From NCBI GenBank assembly GCA_034359265.1, contig CP136891.1, forward strand, positions 39,424,001 to 39,488,000: 64,000 nt of DNA, given 5' to 3'. The position numbers were made by a program, and so were the translations under genes. Origin of the DNA: Canna indica. Taxonomy: Eukaryota; Streptophyta; Magnoliopsida; Zingiberales; Cannaceae. This document shows, piece after piece, positions 1 to 11,700 of this stretch. Position 1 is the first letter of the stretch, and every line of letters begins with the position of its first letter. A model generated the notes under the pieces. That model searched no databases and was not told the DNA's origin. It worked only from the letters and a program-made list of their open reading frames with translations.

Positions 1-1480
1 CCAAGGAGGATCGGAGAGTCCGAATTAGCTAATGAGCAGGCCGCCTCCACTCTCGCTCCCAGAACCCCTAGATTTCGAAACTGTGAAGCCTCAACAAGAC
101 ATCTACCAATGGGTTCTTCCCCCTGTCTCCTACATGTCTCTCCCGCATCTTTGTCAAGTGGGAGCGCATGCTTGGAACGTTTAGAAATAGGGCACGCATG
201 CCTGAAAGACAAGAAAGGGCTAAACCGTTCGCGTGAAAAGTCGTGAAACTTAAAGCCAACGATAATATTGAGGCTTGAGCTTGAATACTTACCAACGAGA
301 ACTAGCAAATGCCAGAAGAAATGAATCAGTTGAGCAAAGCACCACCGAATCCTTCTAAAGACCAAGGCCAAAGAACGCGAGAAAAATTCGCAAATTGGAA
401 AGGCAAAAAACCATTTTATACGCTCAACTTCCTCATCCAACGGCCCACGTTGTCATCGAAACTAAATCTGCACTAGTTAGCTCAGCAATCGACGGCTCCC
501 TAGAAACTTCGTCCATGGCACGAAGTAACGCATTTTTCACCATGATGTCTTCCCCAAGAATGAGGGGGCTAGAGCCAATCAACAGCCACCACGTAGAATG
601 AGAAGATCTTCCTTAGCAAAACCAACATATTGAGCATGGAAGCCGAGAGGGCATATGTTTAACACAGCGAAAATATCGATTTGACTTACTCTGAAGTGAC
701 ACGAAAAGCCGCCATGTACCAACTAAAAGCAACGCATGGCCACTTACCCTAGTCCAGCTTCTCACAACTATTTACGTCATCACGGTCATATCAACCGTCT
801 TCTCTAGCTTGGCCTCCCCAAATCATTCCTTTCAGCATAACCCCAGTAGACGCCAACTTCGTCGTTACCTCCCTGGTCAACCAGTACGACTTGGCCAACT
901 TATCATAGGTTTTCCCAAATATGCCCAACACCAAAAGGAAAGCTTATTCAACTCAAAGAGCTCGACACGTAGCCCTCCAGACTCCGACCAAGCTCAGGGG
1001 CTGAGGACTGGACTAGAATTATTGAGCCCGATCGGATTAGACCCAACAACGCCCCATCCTTCATTCCGAACCAAACTGCGACCCCATCCAGGGGGCTCCG
1101 CCCAACTACGTCCTTGAGCTAGGCTCAAGTCAGACTAAACAGCTCTGCCCAAGGATCGCATCTGGTCGCATAAGGATACCCACATCCTACCTTATCAAAG
1201 GATATACGCCCACCATCTCCAAGATCGACCTCGACCCATTTTGGGCAACCTCACCATGAGATTTTTGGGCGGCATCACAATCCTTACCTGCAATAAATAT
1301 AGACACCGCGCACCTCAAGTAACCCTAATTCCAATTTGCATTACCTCCACCTTGGAGTCCCACTGATTTGAGCGTCGAAGTGTCTTTTGCAGGCCCCCCC
1401 CCCCCCCCCCCGGCATCAAACCCGACAAGGAGAGACACCGAACCGGACCGGACCCAACTCTTAGGCATGAACAAATGCCA
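1..1480 (+). mobile_element. Partial Ty3/Gypsy (Tat-type) LTR and start of interior
   Basis: No gene is recognisable. Text near 1000-1130 (a 'gggggctccgccc' phrase), a TATA-like 'aataaatata' near 1292, and the stretch 'gatttgagcgtcgaagtgtc' just before 'tttgcagg' near 1367-1393 look like the U3-R-U5 end of Tat-lineage LTRs. A run of 18 C (1394-1411) follows. The short stretch 'aaggagagacaccgaaccgg' (about 1428-1447) reappears in degenerate inverted form near 8650-8670, beside the reverse-strand Tat remnant, which supports the same family. The left end is outside the window. The small open frames here do not look coding. Confidence 0.45.
1394..1411. repeat. Homopolymer run of 18 C
   Basis: Directly visible uninterrupted C tract near the presumed LTR end. 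Its length may be affected by sequencing or assembly error. Confidence 0.9.
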
Positions 1481-1494
1481 TGTTGGTATGCCAA

Positions 1495-2065
1495 TTTTTA
1501 TTAATTATACGATGTCTTGTTAATTGATAAGTATAAGTATATGATGCCATGATTAGATCTAATTAGTTAGTTAAAACATGTCGAATTAATTTGTTTAATT
1601 TCTTTTACGTTAATTTGTTTATGTTAAATGTTATAATTAAATTTGCTAGCTCAACTTATAACTAAATTGAAATTAATCATAACTAACGAGTTGATACGTG
1701 TCACATATGTGTCTATGAGCTAGACATGATTACCCAATACCTTAGATCCGTTCGGGGGTTGTATATTCATGCAAACGAAGTAGAAAATCTTTTACACAAT
1801 ATATAACTCTTGAATTATCCCTAATTATATTGGACAGTTTGGGAACATTGTTATTAGTATCATACTTAGTTTTTCATTTTAGTCTAACTTCATTTATAAA
1901 TTTCGGCTAGTGAATCTCTCTTGTTCTTCATTTATAAACATATGTGTACTCAGAGAACTATAAGGAGATTGCTTCCGAAATTTAGAATGAAGTTAACAAC
2001 TAAAATGAATACTTAGTGTGATATGAATAATATGAATCCCGAATGGAATAAGATCATCCCACTTG
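1495..2065 (+). mobile_element. Orphan fragment of a CACTA transposon 5' leader
   Basis: The order of blocks matches the leader of CACTA-2 (about 20900-21515). First comes AT-rich sequence, then 'acgagttgatacgtgtcac', 'ccttagatccgttcggggg', 'cttgaattatccctaatta', and an inverted repeat ending in 'atcccgaatggaataa'. No TIR or transposase sequence is attached, so it is a broken piece. The inverted repeat (about 1826-2057) is listed separately. Confidence 0.7.
1826..2057. repeat. Long inverted repeat, CACTA leader hairpin (copy 1, degenerate)
   Basis: The left arm contains 'ttcatttataaatttcggct' and the right arm 'tccgaaatttagaatgaagt', which are largely reverse complements. The arms continue outwards less perfectly. 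It corresponds to the better-preserved hairpins at 21290-21525, 31951-32184 and 45632-45870. Confidence 0.65.
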
Positions 2066-2471
2066 TTCTTGCTTGAAGTCAGAGCGATGCGGTCCGACGT
2101 GTCTCCTGGTGAGGTGCAACTCCGGCATACTATATTCTTAATGGTTTCAGAAAACTATTTTCTTCATCGTGTTGTAACAGAGACATGAATAATATACTAA
2201 TTAATATCATATACACATAGATATATACTATTTACTAGTAACTTGCATTTTTTTTATTGTCAAAAATATATAATCAACCTTTCAATGAGAAAAAAAATGG
2301 TGTTTCCTTTCCTATTCATAATCTTTGCTTTAATTAATTCGAGATCATTAGAAAAATCAAAATGAATCATAAAAACATGGATAGAGAAAGAAAAAAGGAC
2401 TCTTTGTCTTTTACTTTACGGATCAGGTATTTTTTTTTTAAGGATAAATTTCTTATATCATTGGTTATATC
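2066..2471. other. AT-rich spacer with a Tat-like fragment
   Basis: 'gtctcctggtgaggtgcaac' at about 2099-2120 resembles 'gtctctcctagtcaggtgca' near 8663 at the end of the Tat remnant, so a small Gypsy-derived piece is likely. The rest is AT-rich, with no gene or RNA that I can recognise. Confidence 0.4.
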
Positions 2472-3676
2472 AGTTGGGTGAATGTTCACACTAGAAGTGG
2501 GGGTTGAATAGTGTGTATCTACTTCTACAATTAATCGTATTCTTTTTCGGTTTTAATCAACTCAACTACCTGATTTATGTTTCTTGATTCTTAGTGTGAC
2601 TAGATGCAATTATAATTATATCGAACACAAGCAAAAATCAAATAGAGGAATTAAGATAGCAATGCAAACACGAAATATATAGTGGTTCGGCCAACACGAC
2701 CTACTCCACTAGCTTGGCTCCTCACTAAGGATTTCTAACTAAATCTTTTATAGACAATGTGTTTCCCTTTGAATACAAATGCAGACTCACTTCTCAACTC
2801 TTTGAGAATTCCTCAACCTTATTCACCTAGGCAAAACACAAGACTACAAAGGTAACCCTAAGGTGTTTAACCTAGCACACCTAGCAAGCTAACAATGAAA
2901 ACCTAGTTTAATAACAAGGAAAATAACAACAAAAGGAGCAAAAGATTAAACCACACAAATAAGCTCCTTGCAAAAGCTCCAAAGCTGCCAACTCATCAAG
3001 TTGTAGAGCTCGAAATGAAGCTAGAGTTGAGGCGAGAAGAGCGCTTGGGATGGATGAATGATCGGTGAAGCAAGCGCATCAAAAGCAAGCTTACAAGGCT
3101 TAAAAACACTCTTAGAGATCTTCAATGAATAGCTAAGAGGCTTTTAGAAGGTTGGTGAGGGGTATTTATAACCCCTCACTCAGTTGTGTCACCCAACGGG
3201 AGTTTTTCTACCCGTTGGGGATGCTCGATCGCGTGACGTTCGATCGTCGGTCAAGCGACCACAGTATTTTGCCACTTTTGGGCATCATTCGATCGACTAG
3301 TTGGTCAACCGAATACCTCACTGCTAGTTTTTGGCTTCATTCGGTCAACCAAACCCTGGCTGAGGCTAATTTTTCGAGTCTTCTTCTCGTGCGCTTCATT
3401 TTCAGGATCCGTTACCAAGTTTTGACTTGAATAACATTACAATTAGGCTTGGTATAAATTCCTAGAGTCATATTACATGAAATCTATTTGTAACTCTAGA
3501 TTTTCTACTCGATCATCGTCGCAGCCATTTTTGCCGATTTTTGGTATTTCTTCGAATGAAGTTTGCGCACGTATCGTAACCTCAACCTGAAATCAAACAC
3601 TTGATAAACTCATTAGAATAAGTTTGTTATGATCGAAATCAAGATGGTGACCATGGTTGAAAATCTTAGGCCAACA
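2472..3676 (-). mobile_element. Solo Copia-family LTR, inverted, TSD ATATC
   Basis: Read on the minus strand it starts TGTTGGCCTAAG (complement of 3665-3676) and ends in the family's terminal block with the tract AGTGTGAACATTC near 2486. ATATC lies on both sides (2467-2471 and 3677-3681), which is a perfect 5-bp target-site duplication. There is no primer-binding site, polypurine tract or interior, so it is a solo LTR left by LTR-LTR recombination. The first base of the left end is A where T is expected. A TATA box on the minus strand is visible as 'tatttata' near 3162. Weak GGTCGACC-like palindromes lie at 3225-3340. Confidence 0.9.
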
Positions 3677-3704
3677 ATATCATATTCATAGAGCGGCAAA
3701 TTTT

Positions 3705-3788
3705 TGGGCCAAGTTGGATTTGAACCTGCATAGACATATCACCAATGAATTTACAGTCTATCCCCATTAACCACTCGGGCATCAACCC
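3705..3788 (-). pseudogene. trnY-GUA: Plastid-type tRNA-Tyr (GUA) pseudogene
   Basis: The complement of this 84-nt stretch aligns end to end with chloroplast trnY-GUA. It has the 5' acceptor GGGTTGA, the D-loop text GCCCGAGTGGTTAATGGGG, the anticodon loop ACTGTAAAT with GTA intact, a long variable arm, and TTCAAATCC in the T loop. It differs from a functional plastid gene mostly by transitions: acceptor pairs are reduced to G-T wobbles, and the T stem (GCAGG/CCAAC) no longer pairs fully. The plant mitochondrial native tRNA-Tyr is clearly different, so this is a nuclear insertion of plastid DNA. I could not recognise plastid sequence on either side. It lies between two LTRs, immediately next to a solo-LTR target duplication. 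Confidence 0.87.
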
Positions 3789-3983
3789 ATGAGGGACCTG
3801 CAAAAAATACTCCAACACTCAAGTAAGAATGAGTTCCAGGTGAAGGTAATAGAAATTGGAATTTAGGGTACATGAGGAGCGTTGTGTTTGTATATAGTGC
3901 ATGATGAGGGATGTTTGGCGATGATACCGCCCAATAATCTCATAGGGATATTGCTCAGAATGAGTCAAGGCTGATCCCAAAGA

Positions 3984-5712
3984 TGTTTATTGGCTTAAGG
4001 TTTACAACCTTGGGATTAATCTCGGTTTTGATAATAACAAATATGGAACTAATTATTTATTGAGAAATCTTTCAGGTTCCATATTGGTTAGCGCTCGACG
4101 TCCCCGATCGAAAAAATAAAAAAAATTGAAGAAATCGGCACGGGCGCTCGTCGGCGCTCGGATTCGTCGGGAAGTTAAAGTTTAGGTCTAGGGTGTCTAG
4201 TTTATTATGTAATCCTCATGATGATGCATAGGAACCCTAAAACCAAATCCGAACCCCTAAATATGAAAACTCGAAAACCGCCCTGAAACTCACTAAGCCT
4301 AGGGAGCTCCTTGGAGGGCTATATGACCTAGATAATTTCTTGACATAAAAAATGACGGTAATTGTTCCTTGGGATAAAATTAGATAATGAGGTATTTTTT
4401 AGGAATTTTTGGAAGCCTTTAGCCTACCCTTATTTGACCCGAAAAATTAAAAAAAAACTATTCTCAGAAAATTTGTACTAGACCCCAAAAACTAAATTTT
4501 GATTCTTAAGGATTTTGATTTTTTAGACATTTTTATTGAATCCAAATGGGCGGTAATCCTTATATAACATTTATGTTGTAAAGTTATCAACTTAAAGTTT
4601 ATAAATGTTATATAAGTAAACTTAGCGAAGACGAAATCAAAAAATGAACAAACAAAACCAAACTGCCCAGTCCAGTCTAGGTTCGGTCGACCAGTCGGTC
4701 GACCGAAAGCTGCCAAAAACTGGCAGTAGGCAATTCAGTCGACCGGTCGATCAACCGAAGTGTGCCAAAAATTGGTAGTAGGGTCTTCGATCGAACGATC
4801 GGTCGACCGGATTGCAGAGAAAAAGAATCACGACTACAACTCACTGCATCGATCGACCGGATTACGGATCGCTCATCTCGCGACTCATTCGGTCGACCCA
4901 TCAGTTGACCGCACAAAGAGATTGAGTAGCGGTGGCTTGAGCGGTCAATCAGTCGGTCGACCGACGATCGATCGAACGGTTAAACAACTAGTTTTCTACC
5001 CGTTTTCCACCCGTTGAGCTACCGTTTCTTTGAGAGGTTATAAATATCCCTCATCTAACTCCTTTAACCTCTCTTACAGATTTTATTGAGCATTAAAAGA
5101 GATTTTTAAGCCTTCTAAAGAATTAATTAATGCACCCTGTTCTTCTGTCAACATCCTTCTCAAGCGCCAAGTTTTGTTCCTCAACTCTGCTACGATTCAC
5201 GTTCATCTACTGGTCGAGTTGAAGGCTTGGAGGCTTGGGAAAAAGAGCATTGGTCCTTCTTTCAATTCTCAGCTCTTTTTCTTTGTATTTGAAGATTTAT
5301 TTCAAACCTATTTTATCAGTAATAGCTTGCTAGGTGTGCTAGAGAAACACTTAGGGTTAGGCTTTGTAGATTTGTGTTTTGCCTAGGTGAATAGGTTTGA
5401 TGAGTTCTCAAAGAGGTGAGAATTGTGTCCTCGGTTGTATTCAAAGGGAAACACAAGTTCTATAAAGTAGTTGGTTAGAAATCTTTGGTGTGGAGCCAGG
5501 GTAGTGGAGTAGGCACTTGGCCGAACCATTATAAATTATGTGTTAGCATTGGCAGCTTGTTTGTGTTTATTGCTTTATCTTTATTGCTTCTGCTTGTTAT
5601 AAATATCATGCTTAGCCTAACAAATCAAGAAACGATTAAAATCAGAATTAGGCGACAATTATTAGATAACACACTATTCACCCCCCCCTCTAGTGTGCCA
5701 TTTCACCCAACA
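3984..5712 (+). mobile_element. Copia-family LTR (long variant), no target duplication found
   Basis: It runs from a degenerate TGTTTATTGGCTTAAGG start to 'catttcacccaaca'. It shares the order of blocks with the solo LTR at 37983-39415: 'ctcggttttgataataacaa', 'aggttccatattggttagcg', a TATA box TATAAATA at 5039-5046, and 'acactattcacccccccc' at the end. The U3 part holds five exact GGTCGACC palindromes (4685, 4697, 4801, 4891, 4955). Flanking 5-mers (aaaga/atgtc) do not match and no primer-binding site follows, so this may be a recombined or truncated LTR. It could once have paired with the LTR at 11774, but the sequence does not prove that. Confidence 0.75.
4685..4962. promoter_or_regulatory. 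Cluster of GGTCGACC palindromes upstream of LTR TATA box
   Basis: Five exact GGTCGACC 8-mers occur within 278 bp, with further one-base variants such as GGTCGATC and GATCGACC between them. The cluster ends about 75 bp before the TATAAATA at 5039. The same arrangement recurs in the LTR at 11774-14154, which suggests a U3 promoter or enhancer element. The binding protein is unknown. Confidence 0.5.
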
Positions 5713-6099
5713 ATGTCGAGCTTGTAATAGTGGAATCCCTCGTAATTAATGAGAATGCAAGTATTCTTGTATGGCTAGCTGGAGCCCCCGAGCTAATCCG
5801 TCTGGCTTGACTTGAGTCTAGTGCATGCATGTGGGTGCTTCTAGGCCTAATCCGGTCAGGCCCAAAGGATGCTTGACAGTTGCCCTTTCGATGGTTCGTA
5901 TTTATGCCTTCAGGTGTTTGATTTTCTGTTATGTTGTTTTTGGTTTGTACTTGTGCTGGTTGTAAGTTGTATGTCCTAGTGGATGTTGTTGGGTTTTACT
6001 TTGTCAAGGTAAGAGAGCATCCTGGCGCTTCCTAGCTGTAGTCGTCGAATGACCGCCGAAACCAAATCCGAGGTGAGTGAGAGTGTGAGGCGAAGCGCC

Positions 6100-6840
6100 T
6101 GTTGAGAGCGTGGGAGCTCGATAGCAGCGACTAGGGCCGAGGACTACGCTTGGGATCATATTCCCATTGCAAATAGAATTAGTTTTGAGAGTACCTTCAT
6201 AATGGTAGTTTGGCAGCTGTGAGAGCCAAATTGCGATGGTTGCGAGTGAAGGTCGCTCTTCTATCGGGAGTGGCGACATAGGCCGAGGATTGCATTTGAG
6301 AGTTGAGGGCATGGGTACCTGAGTCTTAAAGGGGACTGAGGTCGAAAGTGGTGGCGTTGAGACCGAGGACTGCGCTTGGGGTCGTTTAGGGCTCTAAGGC
6401 CAGAAGTAGTGGCACTAAGGCCGACGACCGTGCTTGGGATCAAGTCGAGCTCGCCGAGCAACGTAATGCAAGACCGCACTCAGGGTCATTAAGGGCTCTG
6501 AGGTTGGAAGTAGTAAGGGCTCTAAAGGCCGAGGACCACACTTGGGGTCAAGCCAAGCTCACAGAGGAGCGTAGGCAGGACCACGCTCGGGATCATTAAG
6601 GGCTTTGAGGTCGGAAGTAGTAAGGGCTCTGAGATCGGAAGTAGTAAGGGCTTTGAGGCTGGAAGTAGTGGCGGTGGGAGCGAGAACTGTGCTTGGGGTC
6701 AAGCCGATCTCACCGAGGAGCGTAAGACAGGATCGTGCTAAGGGTTGTTAAGGGCTATGAGTCCGAAAGTAGTAAGGGCTCTGAGGCCGAAAATTATGGC
6801 GTTGAGGCCGAGGACTGCGCTTGGGGTTAAGGGCGACGAT
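6100..6840. repeat. Degenerate tandem repeat, 60-150 bp spacing
   Basis: The phrase 'ggccgaggactgcgcttggg', exact or with a few changes, recurs near 6130, 6282, 6362, 6420, 6529, 6681 and 6799. It is followed in several copies by 'aagggctctgaggtcggaag'. Spacing is irregular. This is an old minisatellite-like expansion in the non-coding part of the Tat remnant. The small open frames on both strands follow the repeat and are not genes. Confidence 0.65.
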
Positions 6841-7276
6841 GTTCTTGTCACTAATGGTGGGATATTCGTTTGGATGGCGAGATGGCCATGGATTTCTTGG
6901 ATACATATGTAGAGATGTGAAAGAAACAATCTTTATTAACACAAAAAAGAAATTGTCGATACAATAGAGCTTTCTAGGGTAAGGTGTTCTATTCGAGCAT
7001 GGTTATGCTTACTAAGGTGAAAGAGAGAGAAGAAGGAGGAGCCCAACTAATGTCCATTGGTGGCTGGGGTACAGCAATTCGCTTCGAGCCTAGTTGGACC
7101 CAGATCATGTTTTTTCCCCGAGTAGTACTCAGTTTTCAACTCATGCTGGGTTGAGGCCGCTTTTGAGCGCTTTTTCTTGGGTCCTGCTTGGGGGTACCTG
7201 ATGATTGTTCGCCCATGGACGTCTGGAGTGTTTGGTGGGACAGAGCAACCAACTCTTTCTTTGGTCTGATTGTCCT

Positions 7277-7740
7277 TTATCTGAGGTATTTGTTGTAGCA
7301 TCGGTGAGCTTCTTTCTGGTTGGCGCGGAGCACGCCTACTTTTGTTTCAAAAATAGGGAATTTTAGCGCCAGGTGGGGGGTCGATACGACGGCTCCTAAG
7401 CCATTCAATGAAGGTTGTCCCAAGATCGCGTGGTAGGGACTAGGGATGTCAATGACCAAGTAATTCATGTCGGTTGTTTTTGCTTTTAGTTGGGAATTGA
7501 ATGCCATTCTTAGACATATGGAGCCTCGGACATTAACTCTCTCACATGAGAAATCTACCAAGTCTCCCTTGCAGGGTGATAGCGTGGCCTCAGTCGCTGC
7601 ATTTTCTCAAATGTAGAGTATGGGAGGATGTCGGTCGAACTGCCTTGATCCACCAAAACTTTTCTGACGATGAAGTTTCTTACAATCACAAAAATCATGA
7701 CTGGGTTGTGTAGATGCTTATCCCGTGGAAATCATATCAA
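7277..7740 (-). pseudogene. Ty3/Gypsy (Tat) aspartic protease remnant
   Basis: The minus strand shows 'VRKVLVDQGSSTDIL' near 7640, which matches the active-site region of Tat-lineage retroviral-type proteases (usual LVDNGSSxDVL, with the catalytic Asp in place). Downstream come 'IPSPYHAILGQPSLNGLGAV' and 'LALKFPIFETKVGVL', matching the family's conserved YNAIIGRPxL..L.AV and LKFPT blocks, and then 'ANQKEAHRCY'. The enzyme would cut the Gag-Pol polyprotein. The frame is interrupted between the two blocks, no start codon belongs to the protease alone, and nothing resembling reverse transcriptase follows, so it is a dead fragment. Confidence 0.75.
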
Positions 7741-7803
7741 TATAATGATATTACCATGGTTCTAGAGATAGGCCTCTTTGGTGTCGCCGATCGCCATGAT
7801 TAC

Positions 7804-8223
7804 TCAAAGGGATCTCTTTTTGGCCGAGCTTGTTTCACCTCCTCCCGCGAATTCGCTAGCTATGTAGTCGATTACTCCTCGGACTTCATTTCCTAGGCGG
7901 TTGGCTTGATCATTGTCTTTCTGACCTCCAAGGAGGTTCAAGGGTGTTCGGCTTCGGCTTCGACCTTGGTGGTCATGGCTCTTGCTTTGACCACGTTCCC
8001 TCTTGCGATTAATGTATCGGTCAAGGCATCCAGCGCGAACTAGGTCCTCAAGCTGATCTCTGAGTACCACACAGTCTTTTGTGGTATGGCCATTTGTAGG
8101 GTCGCCCACACCATCGTAGGGCGTCAAAGTGGTAGGCAACTTGCTCTTCGATGGGAGGCTGGTTGTGATGATGAGCTCGACGAAAGATCCCACGTCAATA
8201 GGGAGGGCAGTCGCAACCTCCAT
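7804..8223 (-). pseudogene. Ty3/Gypsy (Tat) Gag C-terminal remnant
   Basis: The 139-residue minus-strand frame contains 'PTNGHTTKDCVVLRDQLEDL' followed by 'VRAGCLDRYI'. This matches the C-terminal part of Tat Gag (usual pattern HTTEDCxxLKxxIExLIRRGxLxxF). A lysine/arginine-rich stretch with 'KSHDHQGRSRSRTP' follows, as expected of nucleic-acid-binding Gag tails. The upstream part of Gag (capsid) is not recognisable beyond 8223. It precedes the protease remnant in the expected gag-protease order. Confidence 0.72.
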
Positions 8224-8711
8224 GGCTTTGGAGTCTTTTTCTCTTTGTTGACGGAGTGTGCTAGAGATCTCATCTCGAAGGATGGAAACTTATCTCCTCC
8301 TTTCCAAGCGATTGCTTTTTCTTGCCTAGAGCGGTGGCGCTCGTGATCAGCCAGGAGTTGTCCCCGAGATCGTGTCTGCATCTCGACTTGGGCTACTAAC
8401 CGTTGGTTCTCCGCTTCTAGGTCATTTATCCGACGCTTGGAATTCTTCTAGAGGAAGCTGGATTGGTGCCGGAGCGTCGCTCCTCATTGTTTCAGTGACA
8501 CTAGGTTGTGGATGATCGTCGTATAGTCGTTGCCGTTGGCGTGCAGCGACGGTCACTTGGCTCCGGATTCCAACCATTGTGGGGGAGGTAATCTTTACTC
8601 GGCCCTCCGGTGGGCACCAAATGTTCATGCCTCAGGATCGGAGTAGTCTGGCCCGGCTTAGTGTCTCTCCTAGTCAGGTGCAACTCTAGCGGTGAGGGAC
8701 GCTGCAAAAGA

Positions 8712-11700
8712 TGGGCCCGGTAGCCTGTAATGGGCCTTTGCGACCTTGTGGTTCTAAATCATAGGCACATTGTGGCCTTTCGGTTTTCAACCAATAGGAA
8801 GGGTTGGAGATTTTATGTTTCAAAATTTTATATTTTGAGATCTCTTGATTCATTTTGTTATCATGAATAATTTCTTTGAAAATGAATCCATGCTACTTAG
8901 TGAAGTTGAAGTTGATAAATGATACTTGGTTTTTCTCTTCACTATTTAGTTTAATAGCTTGCATGTAGAATTGGTTTCATTGTCTACTTAAGAAGTATAC
9001 TTGCAAGTTATAAATATTTTAGGAAGGCTAACTAGGAAGAAAAAAATTAGTTTGGCTAAATCATCATGAATAAGGTATAACTTTGGTAAATTCAAAATCT
9101 TAGTGTTATACCTCAATGCTTAAGATTAAAGTATGTCTCTATACTCATGATTAAAATGACATGTTAAAATCCTTGAATTCTCATGAGTAGGTAGAACTTT
9201 AGTACTTAGACAAATTTCATTGAATGAAACTTGTTCTAGATAAATATCTATTATTAGAGACCTTCTTGTAAGTCCAAGCTAGTTTAACATAGGTAGAGAT
9301 CTTATTTCTCAAATAGTTCACATCTTAATATCTCTTAGGTTTATTTTGATATTATAGTAAAATCTTTCACTTAAAAAATGAATCTTAACTATCTAGCATA
9401 GGTTAAGTTATTTTTAATGAAAATCTTGTATTGATCCCTCGCTAGTTAGTATGTTAGCTTACTAGTTGACATATTATTTCATTATGATACTAATGATGTC
9501 TACTTGCAAGTTATGAATGTAAATGAAGACAATGCTATCTAAAAGAAAATGAAAAAGGAAATAAAAAGTTGGGCAAATTTTCAAGAAAAAGGTATGAATT
9601 TTATTTTGCAAAAATCTTTGAAAAATAATTGAATATTCATGAATATTGATGTCTCTATTCTCATGATTGTTTTTGAATGATAAATATTGAATTTTCATGA
9701 GTAGGCAATTTTATGATAACTAGGCAATTTCATGATATTAATATTGAATGAAATTGAACTAGTTTAAAATTTCTTGTTAGAGACCTCATTTTAAGCTAAA
9801 AATGAAATGAACATGTTTAGATACACATATCACATGAGTCTAGGTATCTAAAATTGAAAAATCATGTCTAGATGAATAATGTGATATCTATGTCACCTTA
9901 GGTGACTTAAACTTGAAAAGGTTTGACCCAAGTCAACAAATTGACTTGGACACTTGATTTTAAGTCCAAACTTCATAAACATGTTTAGAAATAGGTATGA
10001 CATATTTCCATGCATTTAGAGTGAAAAATTCATATGTATATTGATAAAATGACATAGAGGTTAATTAATGTTTACCTCTCTTTGAACTATGTTGACCCAA
10101 GTCAACAAGTTGACTTAAAGGTCTCATTTTCAATCCATATTTGTGGAACATATTTAGATTTACTCATGTTAGGTATCCATAGGTTTAAATTTAAAAAATC
10201 ATGAGTAAATGTTAAGATCGAAACTTAGTAAGTTTCATTAAAACTAGTTTACTTTTGAATGAAACCATGCTAGGATGATATCTTGACTTAAGGATATAAT
10301 TTTCATCCCAAACTTGACATACACTCTTTACATGACCATTATATGGTGTCATAAAAGTTTGAATGAAAACTAAGCATTCTTTGAAAATAACTGAAAAATT
10401 ATGGTATTGCTATTTGTTCAACAATTGGTATCACCAATTTCAGTTATTTCTATAAAAATATAGAAAAGTAATTTTGAGCTGATTCATGAAGCTGCACATT
10501 CACTGAAAAATCTAGTTTTATGTGCAAAAATTTCAAAGAGTTTCATCAAGAATCTAATTTATAATGGAATTTTGAAGTTGGATTTCGAAAACACAAAGTA
10601 TCCTTATATGAAATACAATCTTTCCGATACTTTGATTTTTCTTCGAAAATTTCATATAGAAACTCATGTACACCATTTGGATTCCATTTCTAATATCATT
10701 CACACGATTTCATGAGTAAAATCATACCTAGAAATGATTTTGATATTTTGGATGATAGCTAGGATCCATTTGTTTATTTGAAAACAATATAGGATGAAAA
10801 ATGAACTTAGAAAATTCATTTTGAGTTCAAACTTGATACATGCATCTCAAATGACCATTCAATAATTGGTATCAAAAATTTTCGTCCAGACAAATTGGTT
10901 TCAATTTTTTTGTCAAAAATATCACTTTGTATAAACTCAAAAGTTTGATTTTTGAAAACTTAAAGTATAGGTTGACCCAAGTCAACAAAGTGAATTAAAA
11001 ATTTCATCTTAAGCCCAAACTTAATTCATAGACTTACATTATCTCATGTTTGATGTCTAGATGCCTAAATATGAGAAAACATGAGTAGATAGCAAAACTT
11101 GAGACTTAGCATTTTCATAGTTTTCATGCTTATTTCAAATGAAAACATGTTAAGTTCATATTTAGAAGAAATGACATTTGTTTCACTTCAAACTTGATAT
11201 ACATGATTTAAATGTCTATATCTTTGTATTTTGAAAGTTTGAATGAAATATAAAAATATCATGAAAAAGATAAACTACAACATTGGTATCAGACTTGAGT
11301 GCATATATGATTTAGGCTTGAATTGTATCTATCACTCCTTGATATCATGTATGATTTAAGTTGGTATCATGTTAAATACTTGTTTTCCATCCCTTGAGTT
11401 GAGATTTTCATGTTGCATGAAAAATACTCCTTAAGAGTCTCAACTTCATAAAAAAAAAAGAAATCTTTTTGTATCTCATCCCTTATCACTTGATTGAACT
11501 TTCTTGCCCATTTTGATTGATGTCAAAAGGGGGAGAAGAGTATAAGAAAAAGGGGGAGAAATGTATAGTCAAAATGGGGAGAAAAGTATAAGAAAATACA
11601 TTAAAGCATATAAGGAAAATATAATCATTCTAGGTAAAGGGGAGGAAACTATAGGAAATCCATGCATATAGATAGGGGGAGTTCTATTCCATAAATATGC

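Larger units (their letters stand above)
5713..8711 (-). mobile_element. Reverse-strand Tat-lineage Ty3/Gypsy remnant
   Basis: The block contains gag-end and protease coding remnants on the minus strand (8223 down to about 7277). Around them lies non-coding sequence with Tat-like phrases such as the gagcccccgagc block near 5783 and the gtctctcctag block near 8663. A degenerate tandem repeat fills 6100-6840. No reverse transcriptase or integrase is recognisable and no paired LTRs are seen, so this is a fragment. The right boundary is where Copia interior sequence 'gtagcctgtaatgggcc' starts, near 8711. Confidence 0.6.

Noticed and set aside
809..1117. 102-residue open frame
   Set aside because: It lies in a Gypsy LTR-like region, has no recognisable domain, and its composition reflects the C-rich LTR.
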